From Candidatus Aegiribacteria sp. (GTDB taxonomy: Bacteria; Fermentibacterota; Fermentibacteria; Fermentibacterales; JCC-6), in NCBI GenBank assembly GCA_030613065.1, contig JAUWMQ010000010.1, positions 1 to 38,548 of the forward strand: 38,548 nt of DNA. Direction: 5' to 3'. Within the stretch, counting starts at the first letter, position 1, and every line of letters begins with the position of its first letter. Positions 1-9,053 of the stretch are shown in pieces. The notes beneath the pieces were generated by a model. That model ran no database searches and was not told where the DNA came from. It saw only the letters and a list, made by a program, of their open reading frames with translations. A program made the translations under genes and the position numbers.

Positions 1-268
1 CAAGCGGAACAATGCAGCTCTTACGAGGAACGCCATCTATGAGAAGAGTGCACTGCGAACACTGTCCATTTGCACAGAACATCCCCTGTGCGCTTTCATC
101 CGCATGGTGATGTCCGAATACATGAATCCCCATGGCAAAAAGAGCAGATGATACAGCTTCCCCCTCAACACCCACAGCAGGCTGTCCATTGAAAGTGAAT
201 TCGACGTTCCTGATATCAGGTTCTTCCAGAACCGGATGTCTCGTGATTCTTTTTTCGTCGGACAACAC
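1..268 (-). CDS. 2Fe-2S (Fer2_4-type) protein, N-terminal part of a probable FAD oxidoreductase; runs off the left edge
   Basis: Seen: an open minus-strand frame begins at a GTG (266-268) just behind GGAGGA and reads through the window edge. It encodes VEFTFNGQPAVGVEGEAVSS followed by a C-x4-C-x2-C cluster (CANGQCSQC) and a further Cys in VPRKSC, the four ligands of a plant-type [2Fe-2S] ferredoxin fold. Known: this short version (Fer2_4) is found as a separate small subunit or as the N-terminus of sarcosine oxidase-alpha/proline dehydrogenase-like FAD enzymes, where it passes electrons from the flavin. The frame gives about 89 residues here. TTG at 263-265 is an alternative start. Inference: a redox subunit or domain of an amine or amino-acid dehydrogenase; the remainder lies outside the window. 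Confidence 0.8.
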   Translation of the reverse strand, partial: MLSDEKRITRHPVLEEPDIRNVEFTFNGQPAVGVEGEAVSSALFAMGIHVFGHHHADESAQGMFCANGQCSQCTLLIDGVPRKSCIVPL

Positions 269-349
269 TTCTCCTCCGTGCGGTTCACTGTATTTATCTG
301 AAAATCAGAGAATGGCCAATCTATTACTATGAGGTGATGCTTTCAAGTC

Positions 350-679
350 CTACTTTTCCCCTGTTTTTCTGCTCCAGTCGGCTGCGAATTTCATTCTTCC
401 TGGTTTCCTTGCCTTGACGAATCCCCTGCACCCGGGGTAATTGATGCATCTCCATACAGTAATGTGCGGATACTTATGCAGCTTTGTCAGAGCTCCGCAT
501 AATGGGCATGAGGGAATATTATCCCCTGCTTCCCTCTCAATCGCTCTTTCCTCGGCATCCATTTCCCTGTATTCTTTCTTCCTGTCGGAGCCTTTCAGCC
601 ATTGACTTATCACCTGCCTGACGATAAACCACAGGAACGCGATGCCCACAAATAGAAGCAGAAGTCTAACAGAGTTCAT
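350..679 (-). CDS. small membrane protein with C4 zinc ribbon
   Basis: This 109-residue protein begins at an ATG preceded by GGAGGGATAA. Residues about 4-22 form one hydrophobic segment (LLLLFVGIAFLWFIVRQV). A charged stretch rich in Lys, Arg and Glu follows (about 30-52). The C-terminal half carries CPLCG (about 58-62) and a later C-x5-C pair in WRCINYPGCRGF, which resembles the topoisomerase-type C4 zinc finger found at the ends of membrane-anchored bacterial proteins. It is probably anchored with the zinc ribbon in the cytoplasm. The next gene on the same strand (the 2Fe-2S protein) starts 81 bases downstream, so they may be co-transcribed. I do not recognise a specific function. Confidence 0.7.
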   Translation of the reverse strand: MNSVRLLLLFVGIAFLWFIVRQVISQWLKGSDRKKEYREMDAEERAIEREAGDNIPSCPLCGALTKLHKYPHITVWRCINYPGCRGFVKARKPGRMKFAADWSRKTGEK

Positions 680-829
680 TTATCCCTCCGAGCAGAAATA
701 GTTGTTTTCATTGGCAGTTAGCAGTTGACAGAAGCTCTTTTCATGCGTAAGTAATATGCTCACTCAGAACTGTATGAATATTAGTACCGTTTTTCAATAT
801 GAACAAGTTCGGGATTTAGGAGTATTGAC

Positions 830-2887
830 TTGAAGAACTACAATTCAGACAAACTTAGAACAATAGCAGTTATCGGTCATGGTACGGTCGGAAAAACCAG
901 TCTTTGCGATTCGCTTCTTTTTGCAGGCGGAGCCGTAGAACGCCTGGGAAGTGTTGATAGCGGAACAAGCCAATTCGATTACACTGATGAAAGCCGCGAA
1001 AGGCAACACAGTCTTTCCTCTTCGATGGGTATAGTTGATTACAACGGATACAAAATCAATATAATCGATACACCCGGGCTGGCCGATTTCCACGGCGCGA
1101 CAATTGGCAGTGTCATGGTATCCGATGGAGTTCTTCTTGTTATTGACGGATCAGATGGTGTTGAGGTTGGTAGCCTAATGACATGGGACTTCGCCGCCAG
1201 GAGCGATAAGCCGTTGATGTTCTGGGTCAACCGGGTTGACCGTAATAGCGCTGATTTTGGAAGAACACTCGAGGATATAAGGAAAAACCTGAGGAAAACC
1301 GCTATTCCGGTGACATTTCCCGTTATAGAAAACGATGTCTTATCAGCGATTGTCAATGTGCTTACAGGTGAAGCTGTAAATGCTGAAGGCAAGGAAATAC
1401 CTGTGCCCGACTCGGCGAAGGACGATACGGAAATGTACAGGATGCAGCTGCTTGAAATAGCTGCGGAGTCTGACGAGAAACTTATGGAATCATTCTTCGA
1501 GAATGAAACACTCTCTGAAGAAGAAATGACTGCCGGGCTTAAGAAGGCAGTTGCCACCAGGAATTTCTTCCCCGTATTCAGCGGACTGGCAATTCCTCCA
1601 GTTGGTCAGAAGTTCCTCCTGAACTCGATCTCCACATTACTTCCCTCTCCCCTTGAAGGACCTCCCGCAGCCGCAACTGACAGGGATAAAGAAGCAGAGA
1701 TCACTCCCGATCCCTCGGGTCCTTTCGTTGCCAGGGTGTTTAACAGCAAAGTAGATACCCATATGGGTGAAATAGTCTTCGTACGGGTGATGAGCGGCTG
1801 CATTGAGGGAACCACTGACATATCAAACACAACAAGAAACTCCTCTGAACGTTTGGGCAACTATTATTTCATAAGCGGTAGAGAAAGGACTCACGCAGAC
1901 AGATTGATCACCGGGGACATCGCCGCAATCGCCAAACTGAAGAGTACTACCACAAATGATACTCTCGGTCAGAAGGGGAGCAAGATCATCCTCAAGCCCA
2001 TTGTCTTTCCCCAACCCGTCTACAGGGTCGCCATCGCCCCGAAAGATAGAAGCAACGAGGACAAGATGGGTTCAGGCCTCTCACTCCTTGCGGCCCAGGA
2101 CCCCACACTCATCCTCCGGAACGAATCCGAGATCGGACAGACAACTCTTTCGGGAATGGGTGAGCTTCACCTCAAAGTAATGCTCGGCAGGCTGAAGGAC
2201 TCAACCGGAGTGGAAACGGAAACCTTCAAACCGAAAATTGCCTATCACGAAACGATTACCAGGAAGGCTGAAGGTTCCTATAAGCATAAGAAACAGACCG
2301 GTGGACGCGGCCAGTATGGCCATGTATTCATAAGACTCGAACCCCTGCCAAGGGGAGCCGGATTTGAATTCAAAAGCAAAGTAGTCGGAGGCAACGTTCC
2401 CACCAATTTCATTCAGGCTGTGGAAAAGGGAGTAATTGAGGCAATGAAGAACGGACCCATTTCGGGCTGTAAGGTCGTGGATTTGCAGGCCGTTGTGTTC
2501 GATGGCTCCTATCATCCTGTGGATTCCTCGGATATGGCTTTCAAACTGGCGTCCAGAAAGTGCTTCAGGAATGTCATGCTGGATGCCGGACCCAGCCTTC
2601 TTGAGCCGGTCGTAATCATGGAAGTCACTGTCCCCGAAGAATTCATGGGGGATGTTATGGGCGATCTGACTTCAAGGCGTGGTCGTATACAGGGAATTGA
2701 AGCAGAGGGTGCCTTCCAGGTTATAAAAGCCAGTGTTCCCGAAGCAGAACTTTTCCAGTACACAAGTACACTGAAATCACTGACCCAGGCAAGGGGAAGT
2801 TTCTCTCAGAGCTTCGAAGGTTACCAGCCGGTTCCAAGGGATATCCAGGAGAAGATCATGGCTGAGGTCACCGAAGAGGAAGAATAG
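830..2887 (+). CDS. elongation factor G-like GTPase (EF-G paralogue)
   Basis: A 685-residue translational GTPase. The start is TTG at 830, chosen because AGGAG (818-822) lies 7 bases upstream and the protein begins directly before the P-loop. Motifs: G1 GHGTVGKT (16-23), G3 DTPG (80-83), G4 NRVD (134-137); EF-G domains II-V follow, including the domain IV core GGRGQYGHV and the family-typical end RGSFSQSFEGY. Differences from canonical FusA: the P-loop is GHGTVGKT rather than AHxDAGKT, switch I lacks the RGITI box, and the catalytic His after DTPG (DTPGHVDF) is Leu (DTPGLADF). Known: such EF-G-like paralogues occur beside a standard fusA; their role is poorly defined. Inference: a non-canonical or regulatory ribosomal GTPase. 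The downstream exported protein starts 1 base after its stop. Confidence 0.9.
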   Translation: MKNYNSDKLRTIAVIGHGTVGKTSLCDSLLFAGGAVERLGSVDSGTSQFDYTDESRERQHSLSSSMGIVDYNGYKINIIDTPGLADFHGATIGSVMVSDGVLLVIDGSDGVEVGSLMTWDFAARSDKPLMFWVNRVDRNSADFGRTLEDIRKNLRKTAIPVTFPVIENDVLSAIVNVLTGEAVNAEGKEIPVPDSAKDDTEMYRMQLLEIAAESDEKLMESFFENETLSEEEMTAGLKKAVATRNFFPVFSGLAIPPVGQKFLLNSISTLLPSPLEGPPAAATDRDKEAEITPDPSGPFVARVFNSKVDTHMGEIVFVRVMSGCIEGTTDISNTTRNSSERLGNYYFISGRERTHADRLITGDIAAIAKLKSTTTNDTLGQKGSKIILKPIVFPQPVYRVAIAPKDRSNEDKMGSGLSLLAAQDPTLILRNESEIGQTTLSGMGELHLKVMLGRLKDSTGVETETFKPKIAYHETITRKAEGSYKHKKQTGGRGQYGHVFIRLEPLPRGAGFEFKSKVVGGNVPTNFIQAVEKGVIEAMKNGPISGCKVVDLQAVVFDGSYHPVDSSDMAFKLASRKCFRNVMLDAGPSLLEPVVIMEVTVPEEFMGDVMGDLTSRRGRIQGIEAEGAFQVIKASVPEAELFQYTSTLKSLTQARGSFSQSFEGYQPVPRDIQEKIMAEVTEEEE

Positions 2888-2888
2888 A

Positions 2889-3497
2889 ATGATATCTAAA
2901 TACAGATCTGCCGCGGCAGCTGTTCTCGCATCTCTATTCCTTCTGTCAAGCCCGGTTATGGCAAATGGCAGCAGTGGAGAAACTACTGAGGATGGCGATT
3001 CCAATGCAATGACTTACATCACCATAGGCCTTATTGTAGTGGTGGGCGGCCTCTTCTTTCTTGATGTGTTAGCGGGTTCGGATGAAGAAACTATCCCTGC
3101 TCACCCGGAATCAGATCAGATCATTGTAACTGGTATCAACTGGGATGCGGCTTTCCCTGAGAATACTGCGCTGATCACGATTGCGGTCTCCGTTTTCCCG
3201 GGAGAGAACGGATCCGAAACTGCGATGCAGTTCATAAACGTGCTGAAGGAACTCGCTGGTGATAATGTTGCTGTATACAATGAGCCGTTGGACCTTGGAA
3301 CGGGCTCCGCGGTCAACAGCGCGACATTAGCCTATGAGTTCTTCGGGGTGGATTATCTTGTATTCCAGGTGGAAGATTCGGAAACCCTTCAGTACGCGCT
3401 GGCTTCCCCGGATTCAATACTCTGGACTTCAACGGATCAGTCTGATAATAGTATTATTGTAGTCGCGGAAGAAATTCTGCAGTCGGGTGTTTTTTAG
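2889..3497 (+). CDS. exported, membrane-anchored hypothetical protein
   Basis: 202 residues, starting one base after the EF-G paralogue stop, so probably translationally coupled to it. The N-terminus is signal-like (K/R at the start, then AAAAVLASLFLLSSPVMANG, cleavage likely after ANG). A second hydrophobic segment lies at about residues 42-61 (TYITIGLIVVVGGLFFLDVL), followed by an acidic linker and a soluble domain of about 130 residues with alternating strand and helix character (TALITIAVSVFPGENGS, ATLAYEFFGVDYLVFQVED). I do not recognise the family. The alternation and the Gly/Asn-rich turns suggest an alpha/beta periplasmic domain. It precedes the C25 peptidases by 120 bases; no terminator is visible between them. 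Confidence 0.7.
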   Translation: MISKYRSAAAAVLASLFLLSSPVMANGSSGETTEDGDSNAMTYITIGLIVVVGGLFFLDVLAGSDEETIPAHPESDQIIVTGINWDAAFPENTALITIAVSVFPGENGSETAMQFINVLKELAGDNVAVYNEPLDLGTGSAVNSATLAYEFFGVDYLVFQVEDSETLQYALASPDSILWTSTDQSDNSIIVVAEEILQSGVF

Positions 3498-3617
3498 GGA
3501 ACAGACCCGGAACCATCTGAAGCATGAAGTGTTACAATTCTGTAGGGATGTCTTTACAGTGACTGACGTATTATTAATAATTATTTACTAATATAGTTCG
3601 TTGAAGGGATAAGCGTT

Positions 3618-5990
3618 ATGAAATGTCTGGTTTTTGCTGCTCTGCTTGCAGTGGCTTTCCCCGTCTCTTCGGGTGAAATGACCGTTCCGATACCTGTAGA
3701 TGCTTCCGCGATCAATTTCGAGGAAGCCGGTATCTACACAAGAATAACCGGTACCAACATGGGACTTATGGGAGCCGAGGGTGAACCGAGCCTTCCAGAA
3801 TTCACCGCCAGGATAGCCCTTCCCACCGGATGCGCCGCAAACGGTATTGAAGTGGTGGATGCGGTATACACAGATATTCGAGGCCGCTTTACAATAATGC
3901 CAGCTGCTGCCCCCGTACCATTTTCAGTCGAGCAGGAAATCTATCCTGTTGAACCGAACCCGGATATTTACGGTTCAAGCACTCCGTATCCTCGACGTCC
4001 GTTCAGTTTCGAAGGTTCCAGTGTTATTATGGGAATCCCGGTTGCCTACGTTAAAGTATTCCCGGTAAGATGGAATCCCGCCAGCAGAACTGTTGAAGTC
4101 CTGACAAACCTTACTCTGAACGTTACATACGAAAACAGCCCTGAAGCATCAACAGTTTCCAGAAGAAGTATCCAGAGTGAGCTGCGCTCTCAGGAGATAG
4201 TCAGGAATTCAGTAGTAAACCCTGATGCCGTTTCATCCTCGGGCGCCACAATAGTTGACTCGAAGGACCTCACCTACGGTGAATACGTAATCATCACCCC
4301 CCCGGATTACGTAAGCTACGCCCAGGACCTTGCCGACTGGAAAACCTCAAAGGGTGTTCCCACAAACGTATACACGACTACTTTGATTCAGGGCTGGTAC
4401 ACCTGCTACGACCTTCAGCAGGAAATCCGAGCATTTCTCACGGACTGCCGAAACGAGGGTGTGGAGTACATTCTGATCTATGGAGACGATAACAGGATAG
4501 CCGGAAGAGACGTTGAAATCACTACCAATGGTGAAACCGAGTACCCTCCCGTTGACCTTTACTGGGCGGACAACAACGACACCACTCCCGGTATTGACAG
4601 ATGGGACAGCAACGATAACCTTATCTGGGGTGAATACGAGATCGATAACGTTGATTACCATCCGGACCTCTGGGTTGGAAGGGCAAGTGTTAATACAACC
4701 GGCGAGTGCACGATTTTCAATCAGAAAGTCTATACATACGAACGCATTTCAGCAACCGATTACTTCGAGTACTCCGAAATTGAAGAAAGAATCGGATACA
4801 CCACCGAACTTCTCTGGGGAGACCCTTACTGGTGTTACGGTTCCGCAGGAGCTGAATTAATCTCCAACTACGTTCCATCAGCATGGGAAGAGGAGAAGTG
4901 CTACGACTCCAACGGCAATAACAGTGTAACAATCACCCGGAACATGATCAACGATGGACCGCATCATATCTACCATGCAAGCCATGGTGCGGAGACACTC
5001 TTTTCCCTTCCGGGAGGCACTTATACAACAACAGATTTCATGAACCAGACTAACATATCCGGTGGGGGTCTTCCGGCAATCTGGAACTCAATATCATGCC
5101 TTATAGGGTACCTTGATTATAGCGTCGACTGCATGGGTGACGCCTGGCTAAACTCTCCCAACGGCGGAGGATTCGGAGCATTCAACGCCAGGTACGGATG
5201 GGGAATTCCAAGCAATCCCGGTTATGGTCCAAGTGAGATTCTCTCAAGGTACTTCTACGATGTAATGTGGAATCATGACCTTTACAACCTCGGAGTGGCT
5301 CACCTCATGGGCAGTGATGAGATGTGCCCACCTGCTGATGAGTGCGACGACTGGTGCGTGAAAGAATACAACCTCTTCGGCGATCCTGAACTGCCCATGT
5401 GGTTCCTGGATGCTCCGGACCTTTCCGCTTCCCATCCCGGCAGTATCTCTGAAGCAACAACTTTCAATGTAACAGTAACATCCGGCGGTTCCCCGGTAAG
5501 CGGTGCCAGGGTATGCATTCAGAAGGGTAACTGGCAGACTGGTGACATTTACATGGTTCATACAACGAACAGCAGTGGAATAGCTACTTTTTATGTCAAT
5601 CCATCTTCCACCGGCACTATATCCGTTGTAGCCTGGGCAAGGGATCACATATCCTACCAGGGAACCATCAGTGTTACCGGGACAGGCTTTGAGGGGGGAG
5701 ACATTCAGAATTACATCAACGGTGTGAATGCCATATATCCCAGCCCCGCCATGAGCAGCGCTACAATACCCTTCAGCCTTGCTTCCTCGGGTGCCGTAAG
5801 GGTTGATGTCTACGATGTAGCAGGCAGAAGTGTTTCAACTCTGGCAGCCGAAGAGATGGCAGCGGGGCAGCACAGCCTTGTCTGGGAACTTAAAGACTCC
5901 AGTGGAGAAGTTGTCCCATCGGGCGTTTACCAAGTAAGGATTTCCAGTACTGACTGGTCTGGTACGACAAGTCTGGTGGTAGTTAAATAG
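3618..5990 (+). CDS. secreted C25 (gingipain-type) cysteine peptidase with FlgD/T9SS-tail-like C-terminal Ig domain
   Basis: A 790-residue exported peptidase. Signal peptide at 1-19 (CLVFAALLAVAFPVSSGE). Residues about 20-190 match the C25 pro-region, and about 210-600 the C25 catalytic domain with the LADWKTSKGVPT entry and NxDYHPDLWVGRASVNTTGE repeat-like strand. The dyad is visible: His456 in HASHGAE and Cys494 in NSISCLIG, the spacing and order of gingipains. An Ig-like domain (about 610-690) and a FlgD-like domain (about 705-790: VYPSP-type start, RVDVYDVAGR, PSGVYQVRIS) close the protein. Known: such tails serve surface sorting or attachment in Bacteroidetes-related lineages. The start is supported by GAAGGGAT 8 bases upstream. 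A close paralogue follows 197 bases downstream. Confidence 0.92.
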   Translation: MKCLVFAALLAVAFPVSSGEMTVPIPVDASAINFEEAGIYTRITGTNMGLMGAEGEPSLPEFTARIALPTGCAANGIEVVDAVYTDIRGRFTIMPAAAPVPFSVEQEIYPVEPNPDIYGSSTPYPRRPFSFEGSSVIMGIPVAYVKVFPVRWNPASRTVEVLTNLTLNVTYENSPEASTVSRRSIQSELRSQEIVRNSVVNPDAVSSSGATIVDSKDLTYGEYVIITPPDYVSYAQDLADWKTSKGVPTNVYTTTLIQGWYTCYDLQQEIRAFLTDCRNEGVEYILIYGDDNRIAGRDVEITTNGETEYPPVDLYWADNNDTTPGIDRWDSNDNLIWGEYEIDNVDYHPDLWVGRASVNTTGECTIFNQKVYTYERISATDYFEYSEIEERIGYTTELLWGDPYWCYGSAGAELISNYVPSAWEEEKCYDSNGNNSVTITRNMINDGPHHIYHASHGAETLFSLPGGTYTTTDFMNQTNISGGGLPAIWNSISCLIGYLDYSVDCMGDAWLNSPNGGGFGAFNARYGWGIPSNPGYGPSEILSRYFYDVMWNHDLYNLGVAHLMGSDEMCPPADECDDWCVKEYNLFGDPELPMWFLDAPDLSASHPGSISEATTFNVTVTSGGSPVSGARVCIQKGNWQTGDIYMVHTTNSSGIATFYVNPSSTGTISVVAWARDHISYQGTISVTGTGFEGGDIQNYINGVNAIYPSPAMSSATIPFSLASSGAVRVDVYDVAGRSVSTLAAEEMAAGQHSLVWELKDSSGEVVPSGVYQVRISSTDWSGTTSLVVVK

Positions 5991-6187
5991 AATCCAATCT
6001 CATATTTCTTTCTATTTGCCAGGGACATACAGGAGTGTATATTGAAAATGAATATGCAGATCATGTTAAAAGCGAAATAATTCACCTGAAGTCTTTCCTA
6101 TTTGTATTCGCCGGTTTTTCAAATCTGTACAAACACTAATAGTACAAGGTTGAATTGTTTTCTAAAACTCACTGAAGGGATGAAAGT

Positions 6188-8557
6188 ATGAAATATATCA
6201 TTTCTGTTATTTTGCTTACGGCGGCTTTTGCCGGCTCTGCAGGTGAAATGACCGTTCCGATACCTATGGATGCTTCCGCGATCAATATCGAGGAAGCCGG
6301 TATCTACACAAGAATAACCGGTACCAACATGGGACTTATGGGAGCCGAGGGTGAACCGAGCCTTCCCGAGTTCACCGCCAGGATAGCCCTCCCCACAGGA
6401 TGCGCCGCAACCGGTATTGAGGTAATGGATGCGGTGTATACACCTGTTCGCGGATATTTCACCGTAATGCCCGCAGCAGCACCCGTTCCGTTTTCGGTTG
6501 AGCAGGAAATTTATCCTGTTGAACCAAACCCGGAAATATACGGTTCAAGCACTGCGTATCCTCGACGTCCGTTCAGTTTTGAAGGTTCCAGTGTTATTAT
6601 GGGAATCCCGGTTGCCTATGTTAAAGTATTCCCGGTAAGATGGAATCCTGCCAGCAGAACTGTTGAAATCCTGACAAACCTTACTCTGAACGTTACATAC
6701 GAAAACAGCCCTGAAGCATCCACAGTTTTCAGAAGAAGTATTCAGAGTGAGTTGCGTTCTCAGGAGATAGTCAGAAATTCCGTAGTGAACCCGGATGCCG
6801 TTTCATCTTCGGGTGCCGCTATGGTTGATTCGAAGGCTCTCACTTATGGTGAATACGTAATCATCACCTATCCTGCTTATGAAAGCTACGCTCAGGATCT
6901 TGCCGATTGGAAAACCTCAAAGGGTGTTCCCACAAACGTATACACAACTGACTGGATTGATAGCCAGTACACCTGCTACGACCTGCCACAGGAAATCCGT
7001 GCATTCCTTACAGACTGCCGTGATGAAGGTGTGGAATACGTACTTATCTACGGCGATGATGACAGAATAGCTGGAAGAGACGCCAGAATCCACTACTCCT
7101 CCTATACGGAGTTCCCCCCTGTTGACCTTTATTTTGCTGACATCAACGACACCGCTCCAGGTGCCGACCTCTGGAACTCCAACGGCAACAGCATCTGGGG
7201 TGAATACGGAATCGATAACGTTGATTACCACCCGGACCTCTGGGTTGGAAGAGCAAGTGTAAACTCAACCGGTGAGTGCACGATCTTCAATAATAAGGTC
7301 TATACTTACGAACGCGTTTCAGTTACCGACTATTTTGACACGGCTCCCATCGAATTGAGAATCGGTTACACCACAGAACTTCTCTGGCCAGGATGCTACG
7401 GTTCGGCTGGTGCGGAATTGATCACCAATTACGTACCTTCAGCCTGGGAAGAGGCAAAATGTTACAACTCCACCAGTAATAACAGTGTAACGATCACTAA
7501 TAATATGATCAATGACGGCCCTCACCACCTTTACCATGCAAGCCACGGCTCCCAGACATCCTTCTCTCTTCCCGGGGGCAGTTATACAACAACACACTTC
7601 ATGAGCCAGACTAACATATCCGGTGGGGGTCTTCCTGCGATATGGAACTCTATTTCATGCCTCATCGGTCAACTTGACGGATACGAGTGCATGGGCGACG
7701 CATGGCTTGCCTCTCCCAACGGCGGAGGATTCGGAGCATTCAACGCCAGGTACGGATGGGGAAATCCAAGCAATCCCGGTTATGGTGTAAGTGAGATACT
7801 CTCAAGGTACTTCTACGATGTAATGTGGAACGATGACCTTTACAACCTTGGAGTTGCTCATGCTATGGGTAGTGACGAGATGTCCCCCCCGAGTGACGAG
7901 GTTAAGGACTGGTGCGTTAAAGAGTACAACCTCTTTGGCGACCCTGAACTGCCAATGTGGTTTGTTGAAGCCCTTGACCTTAGCGCATCACATCCCGCCA
8001 GCATAGCTCCTGTTGCAACGAACGTAACCGTAATTGTTACTGATCCCAGCGATGCCCCGGTAAACGGAGCAAGGGTATGCCTTCAAAAGGGCGACTGGCA
8101 GACCGGTGAGGTTTACGAAGTCGGAACAACCAACGCCAGTGGTTCTGTAACGCTAAGCGTTACTCCTACCACAACAGGAACTATCTCCGTGGTAGCCTGG
8201 GCAAGGGATCATGTCTCCTACCAGGGCAGCATCAATGTAACAGGTGTTGGAGTTGAGCATGGTGACACAGGTCCCATATACCTAAACAGCGCAAGCGCTG
8301 TCTATCCCAGCCCTGCTATGAGCATCGCTACAATTCCTTTCAGCCTTGCTTCCGCAGGCGCTGCAAGGGTTGATGTCTACGATGTAACAGGCAGAATCGT
8401 TTCAACTCTGGCAGCCGAAGAGATGGCAGCGGGCCAGCACAGCCTTGTCTGGAATCTTGAGGGCGCAAACGGCATGGTAATTCCTTCAGGCGTATACCAC
8501 ATCAGAATTTCCACCGCCGACTGGACAGGGATAACCAGCTTTGTTGTGAACAGATAG
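6188..8557 (+). CDS. secreted C25 (gingipain-type) cysteine peptidase, tandem paralogue
   Basis: 789 residues, same architecture as the preceding gene: signal peptide (IISVILLTAAFAGSAGE), pro-region, C25 domain with His453 (HASHGSQ) and Cys491 (NSISCLIGQ), Ig-like domain and FlgD-like tail (RVDVYDVTGR, PSGVYHIRIS). The first 230 residues are nearly identical to the upstream copy at both protein and DNA level, apart from the signal peptide. The insert around residues 295-340 and parts of the catalytic domain differ more, for example RDARIHYSSYTEF replaces RDVEITTNGETEY, which should shape substrate choice. It has its own GAAGGGATGAAAGT ribosome site and is followed by a strong terminator. Inference: a recent duplication producing two extracellular proteases with different specificity, useful to a protein-degrading fermenter. 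Confidence 0.92.
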   Translation: MKYIISVILLTAAFAGSAGEMTVPIPMDASAINIEEAGIYTRITGTNMGLMGAEGEPSLPEFTARIALPTGCAATGIEVMDAVYTPVRGYFTVMPAAAPVPFSVEQEIYPVEPNPEIYGSSTAYPRRPFSFEGSSVIMGIPVAYVKVFPVRWNPASRTVEILTNLTLNVTYENSPEASTVFRRSIQSELRSQEIVRNSVVNPDAVSSSGAAMVDSKALTYGEYVIITYPAYESYAQDLADWKTSKGVPTNVYTTDWIDSQYTCYDLPQEIRAFLTDCRDEGVEYVLIYGDDDRIAGRDARIHYSSYTEFPPVDLYFADINDTAPGADLWNSNGNSIWGEYGIDNVDYHPDLWVGRASVNSTGECTIFNNKVYTYERVSVTDYFDTAPIELRIGYTTELLWPGCYGSAGAELITNYVPSAWEEAKCYNSTSNNSVTITNNMINDGPHHLYHASHGSQTSFSLPGGSYTTTHFMSQTNISGGGLPAIWNSISCLIGQLDGYECMGDAWLASPNGGGFGAFNARYGWGNPSNPGYGVSEILSRYFYDVMWNDDLYNLGVAHAMGSDEMSPPSDEVKDWCVKEYNLFGDPELPMWFVEALDLSASHPASIAPVATNVTVIVTDPSDAPVNGARVCLQKGDWQTGEVYEVGTTNASGSVTLSVTPTTTGTISVVAWARDHVSYQGSINVTGVGVEHGDTGPIYLNSASAVYPSPAMSIATIPFSLASAGAARVDVYDVTGRIVSTLAAEEMAAGQHSLVWNLEGANGMVIPSGVYHIRISTADWTGITSFVVNR

Positions 8558-8583
8558 AATTCGCGCATAAGCGGATAGAAAAG

Positions 8584-8606
8584 GGCGGGGTTCCCCCCGC
8601 CTTTTT
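8584..8606 (+). terminator. Rho-independent terminator after the second C25 peptidase
   Basis: GGCGGGG (8584-8590) pairs perfectly with CCCCGCC (8595-8601) around a TTCC loop and is followed by five T residues. It lies 26 bases after the peptidase stop codon and ends the tandem peptidase unit. Confidence 0.9.
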
Positions 8607-8635
8607 CTTTGTTGCAGAATATGTGATACTTACCC

Positions 8636-8840
8636 ATCTTCCTCCGATGAAAAAGGCAGGGCGTGCCCTGTTTCTATCTGTAGCGGCCTTCGGGCTGGCA
8701 ACAATTGTATTCGGTCTTTCAAGGAGTTTCTGGCTCTCCTGGATCATGCTCTTCCTGACGCGATTCTTCGACAACATCAGTATTGTTGTGCGCCATACGC
8801 TGGTTCAGCTCCGGACACCCAACAGAATGAGGAAGGTCGA
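8636..8840 (+). pseudogene. decayed MFS transporter fragment
   Basis: The frame opened by GTG at 8623 encodes LPPMKKAGRALFLSVAAFGL and then FGLSRSFWLSW...FFDNISIVVRHTLVQLRTPNRMR. This is the recognisable late transmembrane segment of an EntS-like major facilitator transporter; family members read on into an RGRVSAVN-type motif, which is absent here. Only about 65 of 400 residues survive, with neither the N-terminal half nor the C-terminus, and the frame stops at 8866-8868. The piece starts just behind the peptidase terminator and has no ribosome site. I read it as a relic of a deleted gene, not an expressed protein. Confidence 0.65.
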
Positions 8841-8949
8841 TTCCCTGGCAAGTTCGAAAGACCCCTGAACGCCTGATGCAACAGTATGAATCCATGATCC
8901 AGGAACTGCTTTGTTTTTGCTTTCCCGGAAACCGTGAGGAATATCCTGA

Positions 8950-8977
8950 TTTGGAAATTTCTCGCAATTCGTATAAT
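8950..8977 (+). promoter_or_regulatory. predicted sigma70-type promoter for the 9054-11838 operon
   Basis: A perfect TATAAT (8972-8977) lies 15-16 bases after TTGGAA/TTTGGA (8950-8956) and about 75 bases before the first gene of the operon. The rest of the 8869-9053 gap holds only a short open frame without family features. Confidence 0.5.
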
Positions 8978-9053
8978 ATGAACATCAGGATGTGTCCGGT
9001 GGGGGATTCAATCTCCTGCAAATATTTGTTTTTGATTCCTGAAGGGAGAAATA

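Noticed and set aside
1039-1557. 172-codon open frame on the minus strand
   Set aside because: It lies fully antisense to the EF-G paralogue, is Ser/Ile-rich without family features and has no ribosome site; a shadow frame.
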